From: Arthrobacter terricola
Lineage (GTDB): Bacteria > Actinomycetota > Actinomycetes > Actinomycetales > Micrococcaceae
Length of the DNA: 64,000 bases
Assembly: GCF_004354015.1 (NCBI RefSeq)
Contig: NZ_SMRU01000020.1
Coordinates: 1 to 64,000, forward strand
Reading direction: 5' to 3'
The notes under the pieces are model-generated. The model saw only the letters and a program-made list of their open reading frames with translations. It was not told the DNA's origin and did no database searches. Positions 1 to 8,270 of the stretch are shown piece after piece. Both the position numbers and the translations under genes were made by a program. The stretch's first letter is position 1. Each line of letters begins with the position of its first letter.

Positions 1-243
1 GTCCTGATCATGCAGCCCGGCAATCCCTGCGGACTCGTACCGGCTGCGCCACCCTATGACCGTCGTCCGTGTCGCCCCGACACGCTCGGCGATCACGGTG
101 TTCGACAGCCCCTCCGCGGCCAGCAGCACGATCCGCGCCCGCTGGGCGAGTCCCGCCCGTCCCGCCGAGGACCTGGACAGACGATTCAACGCCTCAAAAT
201 CACCATCACGAAGACCCAGGGCAGCAGCAGGACGATTGGCCAT
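1..243 (-). mobile_element. IS630-family transposase, N-terminal part (runs off the window)
   Basis: The minus strand from an ATG at 243 reads 81 codons without a stop to the window edge. The peptide starts MANRPAAALGL and contains a helix-turn-helix stretch (LSNTVIAERVGATRTTVIGW), typical of the DNA-binding N-terminus of IS630/Tc1-like transposases. A good ribosome-binding site (GGGAGG, 7 nt before the ATG) supports the start. The catalytic DDE part would lie to the left of the window, so whether the element is intact cannot be judged. The repeats at 291-372 may belong to its end. Confidence 0.75.
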
Positions 244-290
244 AACCAATCCTCCCAAACACCCAAACGTCTAGCTATTAACGACACGCG

Positions 291-372
291 ACACTAGGTG
301 CAAAATCGGTGAATCTAGGTGGTCGCAACCTCCCGTCTAGGTGCAAAACGCGGTTTACACCTAGACGGGGTT
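291..372. repeat. Iterated CTAGGTG motifs with inverted repeat beside the IS630 gene
   Basis: CTAGGTGCAAAA occurs at 294-305 and 337-348, and CTAGGTG alone at 315-321. An inverted repeat pairs 332-343 (CCCGTCTAGGTG) with 358-369 (CACCTAGACGGG) around a 14-nt loop. The 13-mer GGTTTACACCTAG at 352-364 recurs inverted at 51288-51300 next to another IS fragment. This is probably an insertion-sequence end or transposase-binding array; the exact terminus and target duplication cannot be set from one side. Confidence 0.5.
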
Positions 373-383
373 CTGCAAAACGC

Positions 384-429
384 AAAAAGGAAGGCCACGG
401 GATCATGGTTGATCCCGTGGCCTTCCCTT
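384..429 (-). terminator. Rho-independent terminator of pepP
   Basis: A perfect 17-bp stem (389-405 with 410-426) has a 4-nt loop. On the minus strand the stem is followed by CTTTTTGCG, a short T-run. It lies 15-60 nt beyond the pepP stop codon and is oriented to end pepP transcription. Confidence 0.85.
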
Positions 430-443
430 TGAGGGGGTGGCGC

Positions 444-2027
444 CTACCCTTCGGCGTCCTCGTAGATGCCGGCCATCCAGTTCTCGACGTCGTCCGCCTT
501 ACGGGGGAGTGCCGCGCTGAGGTTGACGGGGCCGTTGGCCGTCATCAGGATGTCGTCCTCGATGCGGACGCCGATTCCCCGGTATTCCTCCGGAATCGCC
601 AGGTCCTCGTTCTTGAAGTAGAGGCCGGGTTCGATGGTGAACACCATGCCCTCGGTCAGGACTCCGTCGAGGTAAAGGTCGCGCTTCGCTTGGGCGCAGT
701 CGTGGACGTCCAGGCCAAGGTGGTGGCTGGTGCCGTGCGGCATCCAACGGCGGTGCTGCTGGCCGTCGGGGCTGATGGCTTCCTCCACGGACACCGGGAG
801 GAGGCCCCACTCCGCAAGGCGTTCGGCAAGCACGGTGGTGGCGGCCGTGTGGATGTCGCGGAACTTCACGCCCGGCTGGGCAGCGGCAAATCCGGCGTCG
901 GCGGCGTCCAGGACGGCCTCGTAGACCTTGCGCTGGATATCCGTGAATTTTCCGTTGGCCGGGATGGTCCGGGTGACGTCCGCCGTGTAGAGCGAATCGG
1001 CCTCGACTCCGGCGTCCAGCAGCAGGAGCTCACCGGCCTTGACCTCGCCCGTGTTCCGGGTCCAGTGCAGCACCGTTGCGTTGTTTCCAGAGGCGGCAAT
1101 GGTGTCGTAGCCAAGCTCGTTACCTTCTTCGCGTGCGCGCGCGAAGAACGCACCTTCGATGACGCGTTCGCCACGGTGGTGGGTCATGGCGCGGGGAAGG
1201 GCCCGGACGACGTCCGCGAAGCCCTCGACCGTAGCGGCCACGGCGGTCTTCATTTGCTCGATTTCCCAAGCATCCTTGAGGAGGCGCAACTCGGAGAGCG
1301 CTTCGCTGAGCAATTCGTCCAAGGCGTCGAGTTCGCTGAGGTCCAGGTTTTCCGGATCCTTGGCGGTGTTGTAGCGTGCGGTGTCCACGAGGGCGTCGAT
1401 GTTGTCGTCCACTTTGCGCACCAAGCGGATGGCGACGCCGCCGATTTCGGGGGCTCCGACGTTCTTGGTGACCGCGATTTCAAGCTCATCGATGTGGGCG
1501 GTCTTGATGCCGAGCCTGGCCTCGAATTCGGCGAGCGTCGGGCGCGCTCCGATCCAGAATTCGCCCGAACGGGAGTCGGCGTAGAACTGCTCCGTGTCCC
1601 TGCCCGCCAGCGGACGGAAGTAGAGCGTCGCGAGGTGGTTGCCGCCGTCGTCGCCGGTTCCTTCCTCTACGGGTTCCAGGACGAGCACAGCGTCGGGCTC
1701 GTGGTCCAGGCCCAGGCCGGTGAGGTGGGCGAAAGCGGAATGGGGACGGAAGCGGTAGTCGCAATCGTTCGAACGGACCTTGAGAGGACCTGCCGGGATG
1801 ACCAGGCGGACTGCGGGGAACTTCTCCGAGATGACCCTGCGACGGGTTGCCGCATGGTCCGCAACGGCGTCCCGTGCAGGGGTTTCCTGCGGGGCGGGAG
1901 CCCAGTTGCTGGCCATGAACGCCTTGAAGGCGTCCGACGTGGGCCGCTGGGAGCGGTTGTTGACGCGCTCCTCCAACGGCTGGGAGGCTGTGTTTTCACC
2001 GTTTTGGGTGTTATGTGCATCATTCAC
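444..2027 (-). CDS. pepP: Xaa-Pro aminopeptidase (aminopeptidase P)
   Basis: A 527-residue M24B metallopeptidase that releases N-terminal residues next to proline in the cytoplasm. The N-terminal creatinase-like domain covers roughly residues 60-240 and the pita-bread catalytic domain about 250-500. All five expected dimetal ligands are visible: D338 and D350 (LLLDAG and YTADVTRT), H435 (HGTSHHLGLDVHD), E466 (TIEPGLY) and E490 (VRIEDD). The first 55 residues are polar and probably disordered. It is transcribed divergently from the PHP gene, with 80 nt between the starts, and ends at a strong terminator. Confidence 0.95.
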   Translation of the reverse strand: MNDAHNTQNGENTASQPLEERVNNRSQRPTSDAFKAFMASNWAPAPQETPARDAVADHAATRRRVISEKFPAVRLVIPAGPLKVRSNDCDYRFRPHSAFAHLTGLGLDHEPDAVLVLEPVEEGTGDDGGNHLATLYFRPLAGRDTEQFYADSRSGEFWIGARPTLAEFEARLGIKTAHIDELEIAVTKNVGAPEIGGVAIRLVRKVDDNIDALVDTARYNTAKDPENLDLSELDALDELLSEALSELRLLKDAWEIEQMKTAVAATVEGFADVVRALPRAMTHHRGERVIEGAFFARAREEGNELGYDTIAASGNNATVLHWTRNTGEVKAGELLLLDAGVEADSLYTADVTRTIPANGKFTDIQRKVYEAVLDAADAGFAAAQPGVKFRDIHTAATTVLAERLAEWGLLPVSVEEAISPDGQQHRRWMPHGTSHHLGLDVHDCAQAKRDLYLDGVLTEGMVFTIEPGLYFKNEDLAIPEEYRGIGVRIEDDILMTANGPVNLSAALPRKADDVENWMAGIYEDAEG

Positions 2028-2107
2028 CGTCCCATCGTCCCATCAAGGCCGACGCTAGGCCAACGGCGCACCGGCGCAAGCGGGCCCCGATCAAATACGC
2101 TTGATGG

Positions 2108-2953
2108 GTGAAGATCGACCTGCACGCGCACTCCAATGTTTCCGACGGCACCGAGCCTCCCGCTGGAGTGATCGCCTCGGCGTCTGCAGCAGGCTTGGAC
2201 GCCGTCGCGTTGACCGACCACGACTCCACTCTTGGCTGGGACGAGGCGTCAGTCGCGGCGCGTGAATATGGCCTGGCGTTCGTGCCGGGCATGGAGATCT
2301 CGTGCCGCACCCGGGAGGGAATCAGCGTCCACCTCCTGAGCTACCTCCACGATCCCGCGCACCCCGGCTTGCTTGACGAAATCACCAAGGCGAAGGATGC
2401 GCGGCTCACGCGCGCGAAGAGGATGGTCACGTTGTTGGCCGAGGACTATCCCTTGACTTGGGATGATGTCATCCACCACGTGGCGCCCGGTGCGACGGTG
2501 GGGCGGCCGCACATCGCCGATGCCCTCGTGGCCGCGGGCGCGGTGGCGGACCGGTCGGAGGCTTTCGCCGCGATCCTGACCTCCCATTCGCGCTACTTCG
2601 TCCAGCATTACGCGCCGGACCCCGCCATCGCCGTCGAACTTGTACGGGCGGCGGGCGGCGTAGCGGTCTTCGCCCATCCGGTCGCTTCGGCTCGGGGCCG
2701 CGTGGTGGGCGAGCGCACCTACCGCGAAATGATTGACGCGGGCCTGCAGGGACTCGAGGTCGATCACCGCGACAATCCGGAAGAAGGCCGGGCCTTCCTG
2801 CGGCGCCTTGCCGCGGAGCACGGATTGTTCATGACGGGCTCCTCGGACTACCACGGAACCGGAAAGCCCAACCTGCTGGGGGAAAACCTGACGTCTCCGG
2901 AGGTCCTGGCGTTGATCGAGGAACTCGGAACCGGGAGCAAGGTCGTCCGCTGA
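2108..2953 (+). CDS. PHP-domain phosphoesterase (TrpH/RNase AM-like)
   Basis: A 281-residue PHP protein carrying the usual metal-binding motifs in order: HAHSNVSDGT at the N-terminus, LTDHD, PGMEIS, GRPHIADAL, FAHP, and SSDYHGT near the C-terminus. By family this is a TrpH/YciV-like 5'-3' exoribonuclease and 3',5'-nucleotide bisphosphate phosphatase; the exact substrate is inferred. A GTG start is used because no in-frame ATG lies upstream of the conserved HAHSN motif. There is no clear ribosome-binding site, so the message could be leaderless. Confidence 0.85.
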   Translation: MKIDLHAHSNVSDGTEPPAGVIASASAAGLDAVALTDHDSTLGWDEASVAAREYGLAFVPGMEISCRTREGISVHLLSYLHDPAHPGLLDEITKAKDARLTRAKRMVTLLAEDYPLTWDDVIHHVAPGATVGRPHIADALVAAGAVADRSEAFAAILTSHSRYFVQHYAPDPAIAVELVRAAGGVAVFAHPVASARGRVVGERTYREMIDAGLQGLEVDHRDNPEEGRAFLRRLAAEHGLFMTGSSDYHGTGKPNLLGENLTSPEVLALIEELGTGSKVVR

Positions 2954-3003
2954 CCGCCCGCGCCGGACGCGGGAAGTGACCGCGCCCTGGGCGGACCCGC
3001 GCC

Positions 3004-3867
3004 CTAGGAGGGGTGGAAGACGGCCTTTCCTTCCAACCGCTTCCGCATCACTTCGATGGCGGGGGCGTTCTGGTCCACGCACACGAACTTGCGGTCCAGT
3101 TTCGCCGCCACCGAGCCCAGCGTGCCCGAGCCGGCGAAGAAGTCCAGGCACCAATCGCCGGGCCTGCTGGACGCCGTGACGATCCTGCGGACGAGGCCCT
3201 CCGGCTTTTGCGTGGGATAGCCGGTCTTTTCCTTGCCTGTAGGCGAGACGATCGTGTGCCACCACACGTCGGTGGGGAGCTTTCCCAGTTCGCGCTTGGC
3301 CGGCGTGACGAGGCCTGGCGCCATGTATGGTTCCCGGTCCACTTCCGCGTTGTCGAAGTGGTATTTACCCGGGTTCTTGACGTACACGAGGATGTTGTCG
3401 TGCTTGGTGGGCCAGCGGTTCCTGGCCCGGGCGCCGTAGTCGTAGGCCCAGATGATCTCGTTGAGGAAGCACTCGCGGCCGAAGATCGAGTCCAGCATCA
3501 CCTTGGCGTAGTGCACTTCCCGGTAGTCGAGGTGCAGGTACAGTGTTCCGTCGTCGGCGAGGAGCCGCCAGGCCTCCAGGAGGCGCGGTTCGAGGAACGA
3601 CCAGTAGTCGCTGAAGGCGTCGTCGTAGCTGTGCAGGGCGCCCTTGATGGTGTCGTAGGAACGCCCCTTGAACCCGACGCGGTCGCCGTCGCCTTCGGCG
3701 TTGCGGACCATGCGCGTCTCTTGCCGCCGTTGGACGCGCCCCGTGTTGAAAGGCGGGTCCACATAGATCAGTGTGAAGGCGCCGTCCGGCAGCGTCGGGA
3801 GGAATACCGCGTTGTCCGCGTGCACCACCAGGTTGCTGCCGTCCGGCGCCCAAACAATGTCAGTCAT
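3004..3867 (-). CDS. Orphan site-specific DNA methyltransferase (N6_N4_Mtase)
   Basis: A 287-residue DNA amino-methyltransferase. The catalytic motif DPPFNTG lies near residue 40 and the S-adenosylmethionine-binding motif FFAGSGT near the C-terminus; that order is the beta-type arrangement. Whether it modifies adenine N6 or cytosine N4 cannot be told from sequence. No restriction endonuclease is nearby, so it looks like an orphan enzyme. Its ATG lies only 8 nt after the stop of the upstream DEAD-box helicase, which implies co-transcription and probable translational coupling. Confidence 0.85.
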   Translation of the reverse strand: MTDIVWAPDGSNLVVHADNAVFLPTLPDGAFTLIYVDPPFNTGRVQRRQETRMVRNAEGDGDRVGFKGRSYDTIKGALHSYDDAFSDYWSFLEPRLLEAWRLLADDGTLYLHLDYREVHYAKVMLDSIFGRECFLNEIIWAYDYGARARNRWPTKHDNILVYVKNPGKYHFDNAEVDREPYMAPGLVTPAKRELGKLPTDVWWHTIVSPTGKEKTGYPTQKPEGLVRRIVTASSRPGDWCLDFFAGSGTLGSVAAKLDRKFVCVDQNAPAIEVMRKRLEGKAVFHPS

Positions 3868-3875
3868 TGAGGCCG

Positions 3876-5567
3876 TTAAGCCTCGGTGCTCTCGGCGGAC
3901 GTGGCCGGGGTGGAGACCACTTCGCCGTTGCGCCGGCGGGTGCGCGAGCGGCGGGCACGGGCCGGCTTCTCGGTGGCTTCGCCGGACTGGGCGTCTGCAG
4001 TCTGGGCCGAACCTTCTGTTGCGGCTGCTTCGCCATTGGACGTACGACGGCGGCGCGTGCGGGTGCGTCCGCCCTCGCCCGTGCTTTCCTTCGAGGAAGC
4101 GTCTCCGGACTTGGCTGCCCGGCGTCCGTCGCGACCGCCGTCGCGCCCCGAGCGTCCGCCGGCCGAGCCGCCGCGCGAACGGGAAGTCTTCTTGCCGGTC
4201 TCGCCTAGGTCTTCGAGGACTTCCGCGTCGACTCCGGCAAGGGTGCGCTGGTTCCGGGGCAAGCGGCCCTTGGTGCCTTCCGGAATGTCGAGGTCGCTGA
4301 AGAGGTGCGGGGAGGAGGAATAGGTTTCCACGGGTTCCGGCGTGTCCAGGCCGAGGGCTTTGTTGATCAGGGCCCAGCGGGGGACTTCGTCCCAGTCCAC
4401 AAACGTGACCGCGGTTCCCTTGTTGCCGGCACGGCCGGTGCGGCCAACGCGGTGCAGGTAAATCTTCTCGTCCTCGACGCACTGGTAGTTGATGACGTGC
4501 GTGACGTCGTCGACGTCGATGCCGCGGGCGGCGACATCCGTTGCCACCAGGACGTCCACTTTGTTGTTCCGGAAGGCCCGCAGGGCCTGCTCGCGCGCAC
4601 CTTGGCCGAGATCGCCGTGGATGGCCGCAGCCGCGAAGCCGCGGTCGACCAGTTCCTCGGCGACTTTGGCCGCGGTGCGTTTGGTCTTCGTGAAGATGAT
4701 GGTCCGGCCACGGCCGCGGGCCTGCAGGATCCGGGACACGACCTCGGTCTTGTCCATGCTGTGGGCACGGTAGATCAACTGGCGGATGTCCCGCTTGGTC
4801 AGGCCTTCGTCGTTCGGATCCGCAGCTCGGATGTGTGTTGGCTGCGTCATGTAGCGGCGGGCCATCGCGATGACCGGACCGGGCATCGTCGCGGAGAAGA
4901 GGAGGGTCTGCCGGACCGCGGGGGTGGCGGCAATGAGAGTCTCTACGTCGGGGAGGAATCCGAGGTCAAGCATCTCGTCGGCTTCGTCGAGGATGACCAT
5001 CCGGACGTTCTTCAGGCTCAGGTGGCGCTGCTTGTAGAGGTCGATCAGGCGGCCCGGAGTGCCCACCACAATCTCCACGCCCTTCTGCAAGGCTTCGATC
5101 TGGGGTTCGTAGGCGCGGCCGCCGTAGATCGTGGCGATCCGGGCATTGCGCTTCCTGGAAGCGGTCTGGAGGTCGTTGGCCACCTGCACGGCGAGTTCGC
5201 GCGTGGGGACGATCACCAAGGCCTGCGGTGCACCCGGGACCGCCAGTTTGTCGTGGCCCGGATCGTCCCGTCCCACGATGCGCTGGAGGGCCGGGATGCC
5301 GAACCCGAGGGTCTTTCCGGTACCGGTCTTGGCTTGGCCGATGATGTCGTGGCCGCCGAGGGCTACCGGAAGGGTCATGGCCTGGATGGGGAACGGGTGG
5401 GTGATCCCTGCGTCGGCGAGGGATTCGACGATGTCCGCGCGGACGTTGTAGTCGGCGAAGGACTTTTCGGCTATCTCGTGGGGCGTCTCGTCCGAAGAGA
5501 TGGTTTCTTCGGGCTCAATCGTTTCTGTTCCGTCTGTCAGGACTTCATGGGTGTGCAATTCACTCAC
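3876..5567 (-). CDS. DEAD-box ATP-dependent RNA helicase (RhlE/CshA-like)
   Basis: A 563-residue RNA helicase with the full motif set: Q motif near FPIQ, Walker A AKTGTGKT, PTRELA, TPGRL, DEAD, SAT, and in the second RecA domain ATDVAARGID and HRVGRTGRAG. About 120 C-terminal residues are rich in Arg, Ser, Gly and Glu and low in complexity, as in RNA-binding tails of degradosome or cold-shock helicases. It starts at GTG with AAGGA about 10 nt upstream. Some 258 nt upstream to the RNB gene are non-coding and probably hold its promoter and leader. Confidence 0.93.
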   Translation of the reverse strand: MSELHTHEVLTDGTETIEPEETISSDETPHEIAEKSFADYNVRADIVESLADAGITHPFPIQAMTLPVALGGHDIIGQAKTGTGKTLGFGIPALQRIVGRDDPGHDKLAVPGAPQALVIVPTRELAVQVANDLQTASRKRNARIATIYGGRAYEPQIEALQKGVEIVVGTPGRLIDLYKQRHLSLKNVRMVILDEADEMLDLGFLPDVETLIAATPAVRQTLLFSATMPGPVIAMARRYMTQPTHIRAADPNDEGLTKRDIRQLIYRAHSMDKTEVVSRILQARGRGRTIIFTKTKRTAAKVAEELVDRGFAAAAIHGDLGQGAREQALRAFRNNKVDVLVATDVAARGIDVDDVTHVINYQCVEDEKIYLHRVGRTGRAGNKGTAVTFVDWDEVPRWALINKALGLDTPEPVETYSSSPHLFSDLDIPEGTKGRLPRNQRTLAGVDAEVLEDLGETGKKTSRSRGGSAGGRSGRDGGRDGRRAAKSGDASSKESTGEGGRTRTRRRRTSNGEAAATEGSAQTADAQSGEATEKPARARRSRTRRRNGEVVSTPATSAESTEA

Positions 5568-5825
5568 GGTGGAGTTTCCTTATTCATTTAGGCCGCGCTG
5601 CGTGCTCAACGGTGGTGGCAATGCCGTTCCGGAGCACGGATGGCGCGCGGGCAAATCCAGTGGAAGCCGATCGCGGGCTATCTAAATACTGGCACTGGGG
5701 ACCAGCTGGTGTATCTCAAGATCGCGTAGGGGCGGGCTTGTTGATGTCAAGAATTTAACTGAATCAACGACCGGGCATCCATTACTACCCCCACAGTCTA
5801 GCGTGAGGACGTGGGAAAACCCGGA

Positions 5826-7349
5826 TCAGGGCTCCTGAACGCCCAAGGCATCGGCCTGGGAAAGCAGTTCGAACGTGATTTGGCGCGTGGCGATGTTGGC
5901 GTCAAGTAGCTTTACCCGGACCTTCGTCCCGGACTCGAGCTCTCCCTCGCAGCGTGCGGTGACCGCGGGCTCTGCGATCTGGACGGTGCCGTAGGGGTGG
6001 CCGTTGCCGTTACCGTTGGCGCCGTTCCCATTTCCATTGCCGTTTCCGTTGTTCTTCGAGGGCTTTGACCCGGCAATAACCACTGCGTCGAATTCCTGGC
6101 CGACATGGTTCACCAAGAGGGCAGCTTCCACGGTGTCGAGCGCGAGCCGCTCCATCCGGGCCGCAAGCTGGTCGGAAGACGCCATGATCTCCGGCAGGCT
6201 CGGCAGGGCGTCACGCGCCCACGCCGGGATCGCCGTCCCGGCACTGAGTGCTTCGCAAATGACCAGGACGAAGCGATCGATCAAGCGGCGTAGCGGAGCC
6301 GTCGTATGGGCGTACGGTGCGCCGATCGCGGACTGCATCACGCTCTCCGGTACCTTGCCGTCAAAGGGCGTGTATCCAGCGCCGCGGAAAAGCATCCCGG
6401 CCGAATGGAGGATCGCCAGTTGCCGCGGATCCTTGGCATCCAAGGTCCGCAAGTATTCGCCGTAACTGATCCCGTCATCCCACGGTTTGCCGAGCGCACC
6501 CGCCTGGCGCTTGAAATGGAGCAAGGACCGCTCATCGGGTGCCGGCATCGTGCGGAGGATTCCCACTTTGCCGTCGAGCATCAGCCGGGCCGCGGCCATC
6601 CCGGTCATGAGGGAAATTTGCGCGTTCCAGTCCTCCACCGGCAGCGACGGAGCGGCAACGATCCGGTAGCCACCGCCGTCGGGCAGTTGCACGATCTCCT
6701 GTTCCGGCATGTTCAGGCTCGCCCCGCCGCGGAGCCTTTCGAGTTCCACCCGCTTGAGCCCCACCTCCTTGAGGAGCTGAAGGACCGGATCGGCCGTTCC
6801 CGAATCGATCTCCGCCTGGACGCCCTTGTAGTTGAGCTTGGCGCGGCTCCGGACGCTTGCACGCCGGACGGAGACAGAACGGAACTCGGCGTCGGCGTCG
6901 AGGTCGAAATCCCAGACGAACGCGCTGCACGTCTGCCCGGCCAGCAGGCTCCCGGCCCGTTCGCTGATGATTTCCGGGTGCAGCGGAATCCGCCCGTCCG
7001 GAGCGTAGTAAGTCTGCCCCCGGTGGCGGGTCTCAGCGTCGAGCGCGCCACCGGGAAGCACGAACGATGGAACGTCGGAGATCGCGTAAAGAACCCGGTA
7101 ACCGTTCCCCTCGCGTTCGATGAACAGGGCCTGGTCGAGATCCGTGGACGAGGCCGGGTCGATTGTGATGAACGGAATGTCCGTCAGGTCGACGGCGGGC
7201 AGCGTGTGGCGGGACACTGCGGCTTCGGCGTCGCGTAGTGCATCAGCGGGGTAGCCGGAGGGCAGCTCAAGTTCCGTGCGAAGGGCCGCAAGCGCTTCCG
7301 CCAGCGTGTTCGCGGCTTCGCTGACGTTCGGGGCTAGCTGATGTGACAC
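5826..7349 (-). CDS. RNB-domain (RNase II family) ribonuclease
   Basis: A 507-residue protein of the RNase II/RNB 3'-5' exoribonuclease family. The signature TIDPASSTDLDQAL (about 62-75) carries the Asp residues that bind catalytic magnesium; RGQTYYAPDGRIPLHP follows. It lacks the N-terminal cold-shock domains of RNase R, fitting the short actinobacterial RNB type. Near residue 430 is an in-frame Asn-Gly run encoded by imperfect 6-bp repeats (about 6000-6054). A GTG start is used and the Shine-Dalgarno is weak. It lies 93 nt downstream of thiE on the same strand. Confidence 0.9.
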   Translation of the reverse strand: MSHQLAPNVSEAANTLAEALAALRTELELPSGYPADALRDAEAAVSRHTLPAVDLTDIPFITIDPASSTDLDQALFIEREGNGYRVLYAISDVPSFVLPGGALDAETRHRGQTYYAPDGRIPLHPEIISERAGSLLAGQTCSAFVWDFDLDADAEFRSVSVRRASVRSRAKLNYKGVQAEIDSGTADPVLQLLKEVGLKRVELERLRGGASLNMPEQEIVQLPDGGGYRIVAAPSLPVEDWNAQISLMTGMAAARLMLDGKVGILRTMPAPDERSLLHFKRQAGALGKPWDDGISYGEYLRTLDAKDPRQLAILHSAGMLFRGAGYTPFDGKVPESVMQSAIGAPYAHTTAPLRRLIDRFVLVICEALSAGTAIPAWARDALPSLPEIMASSDQLAARMERLALDTVEAALLVNHVGQEFDAVVIAGSKPSKNNGNGNGNGNGANGNGNGHPYGTVQIAEPAVTARCEGELESGTKVRVKLLDANIATRQITFELLSQADALGVQEP

Positions 7350-7442
7350 GAAAGTCAGGGTAACTCCAAAAACTCCCGGAGTCTGCCAAACGGCCCCTGG
7401 GAGGCGCTGTCTCCCGGCCCGTTCCTGTTCGCGGGTGCGCGC

Positions 7443-8132
7443 CTACGCGGCCGCCGCGTCGAGGGCTGCCAGCAACGACTGTGCAGCCGCCGTCGGGTCC
7501 GTCGCCTCCGTGATGGCCCGCACCACGACGATGCGGCTGGCGCCCGCCTCCACGACGGCGTCGACGTTGCCGAGATCGATGCCTCCAATGGCGAACCACG
7601 GCAGCACGACGCCGCCCACGGTTTCCTCATCCGCCTTCTTCACTGCGCCGGCAGCGTACTTCAGCAACTCGAGCCCGACGGCGGTACGGCCCGGCTTGGT
7701 GGGCGTCGCCCACACGGGTCCCACGCAGAAGTAGTCGAGTCCGCTGCGGCCGGGCGATGCGGCGATCGCGGCGTCGATCTGCTCCGGCGAGTGGGTGGAG
7801 AGACCGATAACAGTGGGATCGTGGAGGAGCTTCCGGGCGGAGCGCAGCGGAATGTCCTTCTGGCCGATGTGGAACACGGGAGCCCCGGACAGGGAAGCGA
7901 TGTCTGCGCGGTCGTTCACGGCCCACAAGCGGCCGTGTCGCTGTGCCACCGCATGCAGGACCTCGAGGAGTTCGAGCTCCTCGGCCGCCTCAATGCTCTT
8001 GTCCCGCAACTGGATGATGTCCACCCCGCCTTGGAACGCGGCATCGACAAATTGTTCAAAATCGCCCTGCTCCTTGCGGGCATCGGTGCAGAGGTACAGA
8101 CGGGCGGTGGTGTGGACATCGTTCAGGGTCAT
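7443..8132 (-). CDS. thiE: Thiamine-phosphate synthase
   Basis: A 229-residue TIM-barrel enzyme joining hydroxymethylpyrimidine diphosphate to thiazole phosphate. Family motifs include LYLCTDAR at the N-terminus, [41 protein letters not shown] and FAIGGI. I chose the ATG at 8132 (MTLNDV), because the longer frame to 8192 would run through the divergent TPP riboswitch and adds only low-complexity residues before the conserved core. It is divergent from the thiOSG operon and completes a local set for the thiazole branch and the coupling step. Confidence 0.93.
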   Translation of the reverse strand: MTLNDVHTTARLYLCTDARKEQGDFEQFVDAAFQGGVDIIQLRDKSIEAAEELELLEVLHAVAQRHGRLWAVNDRADIASLSGAPVFHIGQKDIPLRSARKLLHDPTVIGLSTHSPEQIDAAIAASPGRSGLDYFCVGPVWATPTKPGRTAVGLELLKYAAGAVKKADEETVGGVVLPWFAIGGIDLGNVDAVVEAGASRIVVVRAITEATDPTAAAQSLLAALDAAAA

Positions 8133-8164
8133 GGAAAACAGAGTAGTTCCTCTAAACTGGGCTG

Positions 8165-8265
8165 GTACCGCGGGAGCCGCGGCGGCAGTCACAATCGCCG
8201 CGCGGCTGAGAGGGCTTCAGCGCCGACCGCTTGACCTGATCCGGCTAGTACCGGCGTAGGGAAGG
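8165..8265 (+). promoter_or_regulatory. TPP riboswitch (THI element) controlling thiO-thiS-thiG
   Basis: The conserved aptamer pieces occur in order: GGGAGCC at 8172-8178, GGCTGAGAGG at 8204-8213, CCGACC at 8223-8228, then ACCTGATCCGG at 8234-8244 and the TAGTACCGGCGTAGGGAA block ending near 8263. The thiO Shine-Dalgarno (AAGGA) directly abuts the 3' side of the aptamer, five nt before the ATG. That suggests translational repression by thiamine diphosphate through ribosome-site occlusion. Confidence 0.92.
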
Positions 8266-8270
8266 ACTCC

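Noticed and set aside
309-2111. 600-codon + strand open frame opposite pepP
   Set aside because: Antisense shadow of a gene with all catalytic residues intact; the shadow has no family motifs and Val/Gly/Arg-rich composition.
8133-8192. Longer N-terminus for ThiE
   Set aside because: It would run into the divergent TPP riboswitch and adds Ala-rich residues before the conserved start of the family.
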